Shown here: positions 8,651-17,435 of the stretch, in pieces
Layout: each line of letters opens with the position of its first letter
Numbering within the stretch: the stretch's first letter is position 1
Assembly (NCBI RefSeq): GCF_005864045.1
Contig: NZ_VBSP01000001.1
Coordinates: 124,001-188,000, forward strand
Direction: 5' to 3'
Source of the DNA: Ruoffia tabacinasalis
Lineage (GTDB): Bacteria; Bacillota; Bacilli; Lactobacillales; Aerococcaceae
Length of the DNA: 64,000 nt
The notes under the pieces: generated by a model
Databases searched by the model: none
Told to the model about the DNA's origin: nothing
Seen by the model: only the letters and a program-made list of their open reading frames with translations
Position numbers and translations under genes: made by a program

Positions 8651-8723
8651 AAGTATCTCTCCTCTTAATTTTATAATAATGATCAAACTAATATAAAGAC
8701 TGTAAGTGTGTATACAAATATAC

Positions 8724-8973
8724 AAAAAAAGTCTCTATTTCTAATGCATAACATTAAAAATAGAGACGAAATATCCGTGGTACCACTCTGTTTAATTGAC
8801 ATAATCAATTCACTTACTTATAACGCATATGCGATATTAGCTACTATGAGTTCACTAATATGTCTATTAAGTGCGGTTCAGCAAAGTGAATCTTTGTAGC
8901 CTTTCACCGGTTGCTACATCGCTTTTAGTTCACGTAAACTTACTCTCTTAAATCTTCGACGACTATTTAATTT
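8724..8973 (-). promoter_or_regulatory. T-box riboswitch leader (specifier probably CGC, arginine)
   Basis: On the minus strand the T-box sequence AGAGTGGTACCACGGA lies at 8774-8789. It is followed by a terminator of a 10-bp stem GTCTCTATTT / AAATAGAGAC (8758-8767 with 8731-8740) and seven Ts (8724-8730). Stem I upstream shows GAGAGTA (5' strand of the specifier-loop E motif), an AGCGATG bulge, the apical CCGGTGAAAG loop and then GAACCGCAC on the 3' side (about 8870-8878). Reading the codon straight after GAAC gives CGC followed by A, i.e. Arg. The UGGU of the T-box pairs with a discriminator A, which fits tRNA-Arg and argues against tRNA-His (C73). Confidence 0.9.
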
Positions 8974-8979
8974 AGAATA

Positions 8980-9008
8980 ATATTAAAAGAATGAGAATTG
9001 TTTGTCAA
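8980..9008 (-). promoter_or_regulatory. Promoter of the T-box/permease transcript
   Basis: TTGACA (9003-9008) and TAATAT (8980-8985) on the minus strand are 17 bases apart: a near-consensus housekeeping promoter placing the start of the T-box RNA near 8973. Confidence 0.85.
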
Positions 9009-9054
9009 CCTAAATTCTAATTAATACTCCGAATATATGATATTAAATCCGTTT

Positions 9055-9417
9055 CTATGATGCTTCTACGAACGATGCGATTTCTTCTTCGGTCATAGAA
9101 CTATCACAACGGACTTTTACATCGTTTCCATCAGCATATAGAATACCTGGAACAGTCGGTACACCATATTTTTCACGAAAGTCTTTTAATTCATCTGTAT
9201 AATCAGGATGTTCTGAATTTACAAAATTCACTTGAACTTTATGTTCTGTACTTACTTTATGAAGTTTAGGTGCAAATTTACGGCAATATGGACATGTAGG
9301 ACGTCCGATAAATACGATTGTACCTTCTTCATTAGAAAGTAATTCATCTGCTTCAGTCGGAGAAAGCTCCGTAAAGTCTTGTACAATTTCTAAAAACACA
9401 TTTTCTTCTGCTGTCAT
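9055..9417 (-). CDS. Thioredoxin-like protein with CPYC motif (PedC/BrcD-like)
   Basis: A 120-residue thioredoxin-fold protein. The active-site segment is IVFIGRPTCPYCRKFAPKL (about residues 33-51), and the cis-proline is in GVPTVPGILYADG (about 87-99). There is no signal peptide, so it is probably cytosolic. The pattern matches the small thioredoxins sometimes annotated as bacteriocin accessory/transport proteins (PedC, BrcD), but no bacteriocin gene is nearby, so a general redox role is as likely. I start at ATG 9417, where AGAGAGG lies 8 bases upstream. The LPXTG protein gene ends 65 bases upstream on the same strand. Confidence 0.8.
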   Translation of the reverse strand: MTAEENVFLEIVQDFTELSPTEADELLSNEEGTIVFIGRPTCPYCRKFAPKLHKVSTEHKVQVNFVNSEHPDYTDELKDFREKYGVPTVPGILYADGNDVKVRCDSSMTEEEIASFVEAS

Positions 9418-9482
9418 ATTAATAACCTCTCTTTCATAAGTAAATAGTACCTTAAATCTGGCCTTTAAACCAATTTTATTGC

Positions 9483-11099
9483 TCAATCTAATTCAATATC
9501 TTGAAGTGTTTCTTTTTTTTTACGCTTTATACGAAGGGTCGTAAATAATAAAATTAAGCCAATAACTAAGATGATTATTGCGATAATTGTCATCGGTTTT
9601 CTTTCACCAGTCGAAGGTAATTCGATATTACCTTTATTTGTTTTTTCACCTTTGTTCTCTTTATTTTTATTATTCATCGAATTTGATGCACTTGGTTTAG
9701 GAAGATCTTTTATATTTGTATTACTTCGAACGTTTGAAAGTTGGTCTTTTAAAGATTCTAGATGATCATTCGGTACTACCAAGTTATCAGGGACTTCGTC
9801 TAAGGTTTCATCTAATGTTAATTCATCATTACTTTCTGAATCTATTTCTGAAGTTGACTCTCCACTTAAGGCTTCTTCTAACGCATGTGATGAAATATCT
9901 TTTTGAACATATTCATCATAATAGCCAGACGAACTCATCGAGTTTGTAACCCACTGTTGTGAGCTATCGTCAAAAAATACTAGTTTCACTTGATATCTTT
10001 GGTGGATACTACGTACTAAATTTACGGCTTCTTCATTCGTATGCATATTCGAGTTTAGATAATTGACAAGTTCGCTCTTTATTAACTCAAAAGCCTCTGT
10101 GTTAATGCTATAAATATAATTCCATTGATTCTCTTTTAAGTTGATGACTTTTTGATAACTCTGTATAAATTCATCTTTGTTATTATTTTTTATAAATGCT
10201 CTTTGTGCATATTGAGCTAATGTTTCTATATCAATTAAACTTAACTCTTTAGCATAACTATATGTTTCATAGGCTAGATTATCTAAAACGATATTTGGTT
10301 TATCCGCTAAAGCATTTTCTAAAGCTTGTTGATCTAATTGCTCACTATATAGTCGATAAATATCTTCGAAAGCAACTTTACGATAAGCTTTAGCAACTAT
10401 CTTTTCTAAATATGTATCAATTTGAACGAGATAATCATTTAAAGACGTTTGGCTATTCAGTAATATCTGGTCAGTTGATAAATATTCAGATGAATACGGA
10501 TATAATTGACACTCATTGTAGGCGGCTTTTGATTGACTCGTGTTTTCTTTACTAGCGTGTAATTCATTTAGTGTAAAATTCAAATTGGAATAGTTTTGTT
10601 CTACGACATTACGATCGGCAATTAATTGGTTTAATGCAACTTGAATTTCTTGGATATAGGCTTGCCATTCCAAGACTGATTCATGACTTGCAACAAGATT
10701 TAATTGTTCTTCTTCACTTAAATATATAAACTCAGGGTCCAATTCAGATTGAAGTGCATATACCTCTTCGATAACGATGAGTAGTTGTGAATTTGCCCAA
10801 TCTAGGGAGTCTACTTCCCCGCTTTCTAACAAAGCAATATAATTATTAAGCTCGTTATATTGTGCTTGAACTAACTGTAATTCCGCTTCAACTTCTTCAA
10901 TTGTTCCATTTATTGATTCGGCTTCGAGACTTTCATCCGTTGGATTTTGTAATATGTTTAAACAATCTTCTAGTGAAATCGATTCATAATTAATATCCTG
11001 AGTAACAATATAAGGATCCGGCGCTTCCTGTGCGAATATTGAACCAAAAGAATTAAGTAATAAATTTAATAACGTCATTGATATGATTATTTTTTTCAT
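9483..11099 (-). CDS. LPXTG-anchored surface protein, mainly helical, function unknown
   Basis: A 538-residue wall-anchored protein. Start at ATG 11099 has GGAGGTG 6 bases upstream. A signal peptide (MKKIIISMTLLNLLLNSFG…FAQ|E) is followed by a long helical stretch with coiled-coil character (EEVEAELQLVQAQYNELNNY, about 60-80 and beyond), a second helical region (about 200-390), an acidic Ser/Glu/Asp linker, and a C-terminal sortase signal LPSTG at about 494-498 with a hydrophobic helix and KRKKK tail. I recognise no enzyme or adhesin domain. The preceding stretch NKNKENKGEKTNKGN is a wall-spanning spacer. Confidence 0.85.
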   Translation of the reverse strand: MKKIIISMTLLNLLLNSFGSIFAQEAPDPYIVTQDINYESISLEDCLNILQNPTDESLEAESINGTIEEVEAELQLVQAQYNELNNYIALLESGEVDSLDWANSQLLIVIEEVYALQSELDPEFIYLSEEEQLNLVASHESVLEWQAYIQEIQVALNQLIADRNVVEQNYSNLNFTLNELHASKENTSQSKAAYNECQLYPYSSEYLSTDQILLNSQTSLNDYLVQIDTYLEKIVAKAYRKVAFEDIYRLYSEQLDQQALENALADKPNIVLDNLAYETYSYAKELSLIDIETLAQYAQRAFIKNNNKDEFIQSYQKVINLKENQWNYIYSINTEAFELIKSELVNYLNSNMHTNEEAVNLVRSIHQRYQVKLVFFDDSSQQWVTNSMSSSGYYDEYVQKDISSHALEEALSGESTSEIDSESNDELTLDETLDEVPDNLVVPNDHLESLKDQLSNVRSNTNIKDLPKPSASNSMNNKNKENKGEKTNKGNIELPSTGERKPMTIIAIIILVIGLILLFTTLRIKRKKKETLQDIELD

Positions 11100-11200
11100 A
11101 AATAACACCTCCATATATAAATACGTAAAAAAGTATCATTTCCATTATTTTATTTATTGACTTAATTAACAACTTTTCAAATTGCTATTTTAGACAACAA

Positions 11201-11241
11201 AAAAACAGTTAGTGAAATCGATTTGCTTTCACTAACTGTTT
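11201..11241 (-). terminator. Intrinsic terminator of the capA-like gene
   Basis: A 15-bp stem AAACAGTTAGTGAAA / TTTCACTAACTGTTT (11203-11217 with 11227-11241) is followed on the minus strand by TTTTTTT. It lies 13 bases after the stop at 11254. Confidence 0.9.
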
Positions 11242-11253
11242 AAACTATCTCTA

Positions 11254-12432
11254 TTAGTCTAAGTATTCAACTACTTCTACTTTATTAGTATAATATCGCA
11301 TTCTTTGTTCTAATTCAGCATACAACTCACTGGCTTGAGCTAAGCCATATTCATCAGCATCTGCTAAAGGAACTACAGAGTATACCGGAGTCTCTGGCAT
11401 ACCGAAATTAAAGGTCGGCATGAATCGCATTGAATCTAAGACAACTTCACCATTACCAAGTTTATTAAATGTATATTCGGTAATACCTCCGATTTTTGTG
11501 TCAATTTCATACTGTCCAGTTAAAAAGTTCCCGTGTGAGAACATTCCTGCTTGGCTCTCATTATAATTAATAAATGGTTGTAAGACATGCGGGTGTCCTC
11601 CTAGAATAAAGTTTGCTCCAGCATCACGCGCTGTTTGCATAACTTCTAATTGCCACGTATTAGGTAAGTAATCATACTCATTTCCCATATGGAACATGAC
11701 AACTGACACATCCACTTCCGTATTCAGTTGCTCAACTTCAAGTGGAATTAAATCCAAATCAATGAGTGATAATAAATATTCTTGATCTTCTGGGAGATAG
11801 TTTCCATTCGCATCATTAGCATAAGACAGAAAACCAACGGACATATCTCCTACTTCGATGATGCGAGACGTATTGTAATCTTCCCATGACTCATAACTAC
11901 CTACATGCATCATATCACGCTCTTGTAAGGCATTAATTGAAGCATATGCCCCGTCTGCACCTAAATCAAGTGAATGGTTCGTTGCATTATTAACAATATC
12001 AACCCCAGCGTTTTGAAGTGCATCAATAATCTCTTCAGGTGAATTAAAAGCTGGGTATGTTGAAGGTCCAAAGACACTTCCCGCTGTGATCATCTCTAGA
12101 TTCGCAGTTGTAATATCCGCATTCTCTAAATACGATCTAACCCCATCAAACATATGATCAAAACTATAACCATCCCCAGTATCCGCATCATAATAAACCG
12201 TATCATGAACTAATACATCTCCAATAGAGCGAATTGTTACAGAATCAACCACTTCATAATCACTACTAGATCCATTCTCTTCAGAAGTGTCAACCACTTC
12301 TTCACTGCCAACTTCTTCGGACTCAGCAACCGATTCCCCCTCTTGGCTAGCCGATTGGCAGCCTAAAAGGAGAAATGTTATACCGAGAAATAAACTTATT
12401 AATTTTATATTATTTAATCTTTTTTTCAACAT
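11254..12432 (-). CDS. CapA-family lipoprotein (poly-gamma-glutamate synthesis-like metallophosphatase fold)
   Basis: A 392-residue extracellular lipoprotein. Lipobox FLLLGC (Cys about residue 25) is followed by an acidic Ser/Glu linker, then a PGA_cap domain. Metal-binding style motifs are visible: RSIGDVLVHD near the start, TTANLEMI, VNNATNHSLDLG, VVMFHMGNEYDY and ILGGHPHVLQP. CapA proteins take part in poly-gamma-glutamate capsule synthesis in bacilli, but many family members stand outside capsule loci and their role is unclear; no capBC genes are here. It lies 10 bases downstream of pyc, so it is probably in the same operon. Confidence 0.85.
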   Translation of the reverse strand: MLKKRLNNIKLISLFLGITFLLLGCQSASQEGESVAESEEVGSEEVVDTSEENGSSSDYEVVDSVTIRSIGDVLVHDTVYYDADTGDGYSFDHMFDGVRSYLENADITTANLEMITAGSVFGPSTYPAFNSPEEIIDALQNAGVDIVNNATNHSLDLGADGAYASINALQERDMMHVGSYESWEDYNTSRIIEVGDMSVGFLSYANDANGNYLPEDQEYLLSLIDLDLIPLEVEQLNTEVDVSVVMFHMGNEYDYLPNTWQLEVMQTARDAGANFILGGHPHVLQPFINYNESQAGMFSHGNFLTGQYEIDTKIGGITEYTFNKLGNGEVVLDSMRFMPTFNFGMPETPVYSVVPLADADEYGLAQASELYAELEQRMRYYTNKVEVVEYLD

Positions 12433-12442
12433 TCACGCATCC

Positions 12443-15400
12443 TTATTCGAATTCTATCAGTAAATCTCCTGCTGTAATTTGATCTTGTTCTTTCACATAG
12501 ATGCTTTTTATTACCCCAGCTTTAGGTGCTTGAATCGCATTTTCCATTTTCATTGCTTCAGTAATAATTAATACATCATTTTGTCTTACATGATCGCCTT
12601 CTTTAACATTTACCTTAAATACAGAACCAGGCATTTGTGCTCCGACATGATTCAGATTTGAACGATCTGCCTTTGGACGAGCTACTGATGATAAATCAAC
12701 ATTATTATCAATAATTTCTACTTGTTCAGGCATTCCATTTAGATTGAAATAAACAATACGTGTGCCATTTTCTTTAAGCGGTCCAATACTTGTTAATTCT
12801 ACTAAGAGTGTTTTACCAGGTTCGATATCAACGACAATACGTTCATTTAACTTCATACCGTATAAGAAGGTTGGTGTATCAATTATATCAACTTGACCAA
12901 AATCTTCAATAAAGTTTAAATATTCTCTAAATACTTTAGGATACATTCCTAGACTCAACATTGAGTTCATATCCACATCTTTATAAAGCTTTTCATTCAA
13001 TTCTTCTTCGGCTTCTTTGAAGTCGAAAGGTGCTAAGTGATTCCCTGGTCGATCGGAAATCGCTGTTTCATTTTTTAGAACTACTTTTTGTAATTCTTTA
13101 TTCATACCACCCGCAGGTTGGCCAATCTCTCCTTTAAAGAAAGAAATAACAGATTGTGGGAAGTCTAACGCCTCGCCTTGCGCAATAACAGATGATTCGT
13201 CTAAATCATTTTGAACCATGAATAAAGCCATATCTCCTACAACTTTAGATGATGGTGTCACTTTTACAATATCTCCGAATAAGAAGTTCACACGGTGATA
13301 CATATCTAAGACAGCGTCATAACGATCGCCTAGCCCTAAGGATTGTGCTTGCATACGTAAATTACTATATTGACCACCTGGCATTTCATAATCATAGACT
13401 TTTGTCCAAGCAGTTGTTAAATCACTTTCAAACGGCGTGTAATACTTACGTGTTTCTTTCCAATAATTTTGCATGATATTATTCGCTTCAACGTCCACGT
13501 TAATATTACGGTCAAGGCCTAGACGTGTATAGTACAAGGCATTCGCATCTGGCTGTGAATTTTGACCCGATAGAGCTGCATTAGCAGTATCCACAATATC
13601 CACCCCAGCATCAATCGCTCTTGAGTAAATAGCTACACCAGTACTTGTCGTATCATGTGTGTGTAAATGAATCGGTAGTGATACCTCTTGTTTCAATGCA
13701 GAGATAAGTTGGTAAGCTGCCTCAGGCTTTAAGACACCAGACATATCTTTAATCGCAATTGTATGAACACCAAGTGCTTCCAATTCTTTTGCCATATTTA
13801 CGTAATAATCTAATGTATATAGGCTTGATCGTTGTGGGTTCAAAATATCCCCTGTATAACAGATTGTTCCTTCGACGATTTTTCCAGTCCCTAACGCTGT
13901 TTCAATTGGGAATTTTAACGCTTCTAACCAGTTTAGTGAATCAAAAATCCTAAAGACATCGATGCCCTCTTGAGCACTTGTTTTAATAAACTGTTTCACT
14001 AAATTATCTGGATAGTTCTTATAACCTACCGCATTTGAAGCACGCAATAACATTTGGAAAGGAATATCCGGAATTAATTGACGTAAGTCACGCAATCTTT
14101 GCCATGGACTTTCTTTCAAGAAGTTATAAGCGACATCAAACGTTGCTCCTCCCCACATCTCTAATGAGAAGTAGTCACGCATTGTTTCATTCATAAATGG
14201 CGCAATTTCACGCATATCTGTCGTTCTTAAGCGTGTCGTTAAAACAGATTGATGTGCATCACGAAGTGTTGTATCTGTTAGTAAAGTATTCTTAGTTCCA
14301 AGAATAGCTTTAGATACAGCTTCAGGTCCTTGTTGATCTAAAATCTGTTTAAATGACAAAGCTTTCTCGTCGTGTGGCTTTGTCCAAACATCCCCTGGTG
14401 TACTGAATGATTCACGGTGAATATTTGTACGGTGACCTTTAATTTTTGGCACTTGTCTCAATTCAAAGTGAGGTTTTTCAGTTTTTTCAATCCCTGGGAA
14501 GCCATTGACAGTGACATTCGCAATATACTTCAATAGTTTATTCCCGCGGTTTCTTGGAGGTATAAAATCGAATAATTCCTTATGCGTATCAATGAATGAC
14601 ACATCATATTCACCAGAGACAAATTGTGGGTGTTTAATAATGTTTTCAATGAAACGAATATTTGTTTTGAGACCCACGATACTCATCTCTTCTAAAGAGC
14701 GTCTTAAGTTAGCAATGGCGCCATCTTTGTGAATTGAATACGTTGAGATTTTAACAAGTAATGAATCATAGTAAGGGCTAATATTCGCCCCACTATAAGC
14801 GTCACCAGCATCTAAACGAACACCAATCCCACCAGGAGAACGGTAACCGATGATCTTACCAGAATCTGGTGCAAAATTATTTAAAGGATCTTCTGTCGTT
14901 ACACGCGCTTGAATAGCGAAACCATTTAAGTGAATATCTTCTTGGCTTGGGAAACCGATGGCTTGATCAAATAATGCTTCACCATCCGCAATTAAAATTT
15001 GCGTACGAACAATATCTAAACCAGTCACTAATTCTGTAATGGTATGCTCCACTTGAACACGTGGATTTACTTCGATGAAGTAGAATTCATTTCCTGAGAC
15101 TAGGAATTCCACTGTACCGGCATTAATATATTCGATATGATTCATTAATTGAAGCGAAGCATCTGTTAATTTTTCACGCATTTCCGAGCTTAAATTAAAT
15201 GAAGGTGCTACTTCAACAACTTTTTGATGACGACGTTGAATCGAGCAGTCTCGTTCATATAAATGCACGACGTTGCCATGTGTATCTCCTAAAATCTGTA
15301 CTTCAATATGTTTTGGTTCATTAATGTACCTTTCAGCATACATGCGGTCATCACCAAAAGAATTTTTTGCTTCGGATTTCGCACGGTCATAGGCACTTTC

Positions 15401-15940
15401 AATCTCATCTTCAGACGCCACAATACGCATCCCTTTACCGCCACCACCGCTGACAGCTTTTAGCATAATCGGATAACCATGTTCACTCGCGAAGGCTTTA
15501 ACATCTTCTAATGAATTATCATCTGTCACAGTACCTGGAATGATTGGCAGTCCTGCAGCAATAGCCGTTTCACGCGCACGCGTTTTATTCCCGAACATTT
15601 CTAAATGTCGAAGTTCAGGACCGATAAAGATAATACCTTCTTCCTGACAACGTTTCGCAAACTCATAGTTCTCACTTAAGAAGCCATAGCCCGGATGAAT
15701 CGCATCAATGTTTTTCTCTTTAGCTAAAGCAATAATACCTTCAATATCTAAATAAGCCCCCGTCGGACTTAACGTCTCGCCTACCAAATACGATTGGTCT
15801 GCTTTTTGTCTATGCAGCGACCCGATATCTTCTTTAGAATAAATCGCTACCGTTTCAATTCCTAATTCTTTACACGCACGGACAATTCGAATGGCAATTT
15901 CACCGCGGTTGGCTATTAATATCTTGTTAATTTTATTCAT
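12443..15940 (-). CDS. pyc: Pyruvate carboxylase
   Basis: A 1165-residue single-chain pyruvate carboxylase that makes oxaloacetate from pyruvate, bicarbonate and ATP. The order is biotin carboxylase (KILIANRGEIAIRIVRACKE start; glycine-rich SGGGGKGMRIV; FIEVNPRVQVEHT), carboxyltransferase (LTDTTLRDAHQSVLTTRLRT; HLHTHDTTSTG metal site), and C-terminal biotin carrier with ITEAMKMENA (biotin Lys about 1131). Length fits the bacterial enzyme (about 1145-1165). It lies 26 bases after the nuclease gene and 10 before the capA-like gene, so likely one transcription unit. In lactic acid bacteria it supplies oxaloacetate for aspartate. Confidence 0.97.
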   Translation of the reverse strand: MNKINKILIANRGEIAIRIVRACKELGIETVAIYSKEDIGSLHRQKADQSYLVGETLSPTGAYLDIEGIIALAKEKNIDAIHPGYGFLSENYEFAKRCQEEGIIFIGPELRHLEMFGNKTRARETAIAAGLPIIPGTVTDDNSLEDVKAFASEHGYPIMLKAVSGGGGKGMRIVASEDEIESAYDRAKSEAKNSFGDDRMYAERYINEPKHIEVQILGDTHGNVVHLYERDCSIQRRHQKVVEVAPSFNLSSEMREKLTDASLQLMNHIEYINAGTVEFLVSGNEFYFIEVNPRVQVEHTITELVTGLDIVRTQILIADGEALFDQAIGFPSQEDIHLNGFAIQARVTTEDPLNNFAPDSGKIIGYRSPGGIGVRLDAGDAYSGANISPYYDSLLVKISTYSIHKDGAIANLRRSLEEMSIVGLKTNIRFIENIIKHPQFVSGEYDVSFIDTHKELFDFIPPRNRGNKLLKYIANVTVNGFPGIEKTEKPHFELRQVPKIKGHRTNIHRESFSTPGDVWTKPHDEKALSFKQILDQQGPEAVSKAILGTKNTLLTDTTLRDAHQSVLTTRLRTTDMREIAPFMNETMRDYFSLEMWGGATFDVAYNFLKESPWQRLRDLRQLIPDIPFQMLLRASNAVGYKNYPDNLVKQFIKTSAQEGIDVFRIFDSLNWLEALKFPIETALGTGKIVEGTICYTGDILNPQRSSLYTLDYYVNMAKELEALGVHTIAIKDMSGVLKPEAAYQLISALKQEVSLPIHLHTHDTTSTGVAIYSRAIDAGVDIVDTANAALSGQNSQPDANALYYTRLGLDRNINVDVEANNIMQNYWKETRKYYTPFESDLTTAWTKVYDYEMPGGQYSNLRMQAQSLGLGDRYDAVLDMYHRVNFLFGDIVKVTPSSKVVGDMALFMVQNDLDESSVIAQGEALDFPQSVISFFKGEIGQPAGGMNKELQKVVLKNETAISDRPGNHLAPFDFKEAEEELNEKLYKDVDMNSMLSLGMYPKVFREYLNFIEDFGQVDIIDTPTFLYGMKLNERIVVDIEPGKTLLVELTSIGPLKENGTRIVYFNLNGMPEQVEIIDNNVDLSSVARPKADRSNLNHVGAQMPGSVFKVNVKEGDHVRQNDVLIITEAMKMENAIQAPKAGVIKSIYVKEQDQITAGDLLIEFE

Positions 15941-15966
15941 TTACTCAACTCCAATTTGTTTGCTAT

Positions 15967-16590
15967 TTAATTCCAAATATTTAATGATTCATTTTGAGCC
16001 CGATCCTCAGCCTCTCTTAAAAGCGTCTCATAAGAATTATTAGGCGGATTGACATATCTCACTCGAGCTAATCCTTCTTCCAATAAGGCTTCATTCATTA
16101 ACACATCATCACTATACACATAGGCTAATATCCGATTGTAATTATCTGTAGGTGGACCGACATCCAGTTCGATATATACTTGATCCGCTTCCTTTAGATA
16201 AGTTTCATTCATTTCTTTAGCTTCCTGAGCAAATGGTGCAGGATCACCACTATCATAATTCATTTCTGGTGTATCGATGATTAAGTATCTAACGGGAATT
16301 TCATATCCATTCAAATCAATTCGCATGGTGTCTCCGTCATTTACAGAAACAAGATCCACTGGAATCTTTTTCAATGTCGGTAATACTTCAAAATTCTCTC
16401 CGTTAAATTCACTTGAAATAACTTCCGTGTCTTGATTATCAATGACTGTATTGGATGATTCAAAATTTAATAAATCAGGTGCAAAGAATAAAAATAAAAT
16501 AATAACGATGGCTGATAAGCTGATACCCATTTTATTATTTCGATTCCCTAACTGCTTTAATAATCGACGTAAGAGTGATTTATTATTCAA
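15967..16590 (-). CDS. Membrane-anchored thermonuclease (staphylococcal nuclease family)
   Basis: A 207-residue SNase-fold nuclease. One N-terminal membrane segment (LSAIVIILFLFFAPDL, about residues 25-40) would anchor it outside the cell. All catalytic residues are seen: Arg and Asp/Glu in VRYLIIDTPE (Arg35, Asp40, Glu43 equivalents) and the second Arg in DNYNRILAYVY (Arg87 equivalent), then the usual NEALLEEGLARVRYV. It should be an active calcium-dependent DNA/RNA nuclease. Translation starts at TTG 16590 with GGAGGG 6 bases upstream. It is the first gene of a likely nuclease-pyc-capA operon. Confidence 0.88.
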   Translation of the reverse strand: MNNKSLLRRLLKQLGNRNNKMGISLSAIVIILFLFFAPDLLNFESSNTVIDNQDTEVISSEFNGENFEVLPTLKKIPVDLVSVNDGDTMRIDLNGYEIPVRYLIIDTPEMNYDSGDPAPFAQEAKEMNETYLKEADQVYIELDVGPPTDNYNRILAYVYSDDVLMNEALLEEGLARVRYVNPPNNSYETLLREAEDRAQNESLNIWN

Positions 16591-16629
16591 GTAAGCCCTC
16601 CGTTCTATTAGGTTAAATATACAGTAGCT

Positions 16630-16638
16630 ATTATATCA
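16630..16638 (-). promoter_or_regulatory. Extended -10 promoter of the nuclease-pyc-capA unit
   Basis: On the minus strand TGATATAAT (extended -10) lies about 40 bases before the TTG start of the nuclease gene. No good -35 is seen, as is common for extended -10 promoters. Confidence 0.55.
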
Positions 16639-16708
16639 TAATTATTAGACTAGTTTACTCTTTTATTAGTAAATTTTAATCTTAAAGCATTTAATGTTTG
16701 ATGTAGTC

Positions 16709-16742
16709 AAAAACCCCCAACAAAAATATTTGTTAAGGGTTT
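16709..16742 (-). terminator. Intrinsic terminator of the PTS IIB gene
   Basis: The minus-strand hairpin AAACCCTTAACAAATA…TTTGTTGGGGGTTTTT (16711-16742, with a small internal mismatch) ends in a T run; it lies 15 bases after the stop at 16758. Confidence 0.75.
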
Positions 16743-16757
16743 ATAAAAAAAAATGGT

Positions 16758-17219
16758 TTATAATAAAACACTTTCTTCATCTGGTGTTTGACGCACTTCT
16801 ACTTTAGTCCCTTGCTCTGAGATTGATGCCAACCAATTAATTTGTTTACTATTCAATGAGACTCCAGGTGCAATTGTTTTTCCTCCACCTGTTGGAGCCA
16901 CACTCGATAAAGTTACTAATGGGATTGAAAAACCAAGATTCATAATAATTTTCAAATCTGCAATTGTTTCAAAGATTAGTATCGGATGTTTTTCTGAATC
17001 TAATTTATTTAGCATTTTAATGGCCTTACTCAAACTATAATAACGACATGTAATCCCATCCGGCACCGACATATCTAATAGACCTTGTTGCATTTTATTT
17101 TCTGAAAGTTTGTCATTTACGACAATAATAAGATTACTCTCGACTTCACTACACCAGAGTTCGGCTACTTGCCCATGGAGAAAATGATCGTCAATTAGAG
17201 CCATTCTTACATTAGACAT
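16758..17219 (-). CDS. Lone PTS IIB domain protein, mannose/fructose/sorbose family
   Basis: A 153-residue IIB protein of the mannose-class phosphotransferase system. The N-terminus MALIDDHFLHGQVAELW matches the family phosphorylation site (RIDDRLIHGQV): His15 is present, while the usual Arg at position 12 is His. The segment SSVAPTGGGKTIAPGVSLNS is also family-like. Start at ATG 17219 was chosen over an upstream in-frame start for its GGAAAGAG site. No IIA, IIC or IID gene is near. It is divergently arranged with an AraC-type regulator, which suggests a regulatory or accessory phosphocarrier role, but that is inference. Confidence 0.8.
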   Translation of the reverse strand: MSNVRMALIDDHFLHGQVAELWCSEVESNLIIVVNDKLSENKMQQGLLDMSVPDGITCRYYSLSKAIKMLNKLDSEKHPILIFETIADLKIIMNLGFSIPLVTLSSVAPTGGGKTIAPGVSLNSKQINWLASISEQGTKVEVRQTPDEESVLL

Positions 17220-17389
17220 TGCATCTCTTTCCTTTCTAAATTTACATTCAGCGGATATGTTACGCCACTTAAGAACTAAGTGCAATACTTTTCCATTAAA
17301 ATACACAAAAAATTCGATTTAGTTTGATGAAATCGGTAAAAAGAAATCACTAATTAAGATAATCATTAGTAAAGAATTAAATTTTAAGG

Positions 17390-17395
17390 TATAAT
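17390..17395 (+). promoter_or_regulatory. -10 element of the AraC-type regulator gene
   Basis: A perfect TATAAT lies 41 bases before the start codon at 17436, with only a weak -35 (TTAGTA, 17366-17371). Its position rules out ATG 17394 as the translation start. A weak -35 fits an activated or autoregulated promoter. Confidence 0.6.
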
Positions 17396-17435
17396 GTTAT
17401 CTGAACTAATAACTAAAATGGGTAGAGGTGAAAAA

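Noticed and set aside
8866-8880. T-box specifier read as CAC (histidine)
   Set aside because: It would need an unusual distance from the GAA of the loop E motif, and tRNA-His has C at the discriminator position, which does not match the UGGU seen.
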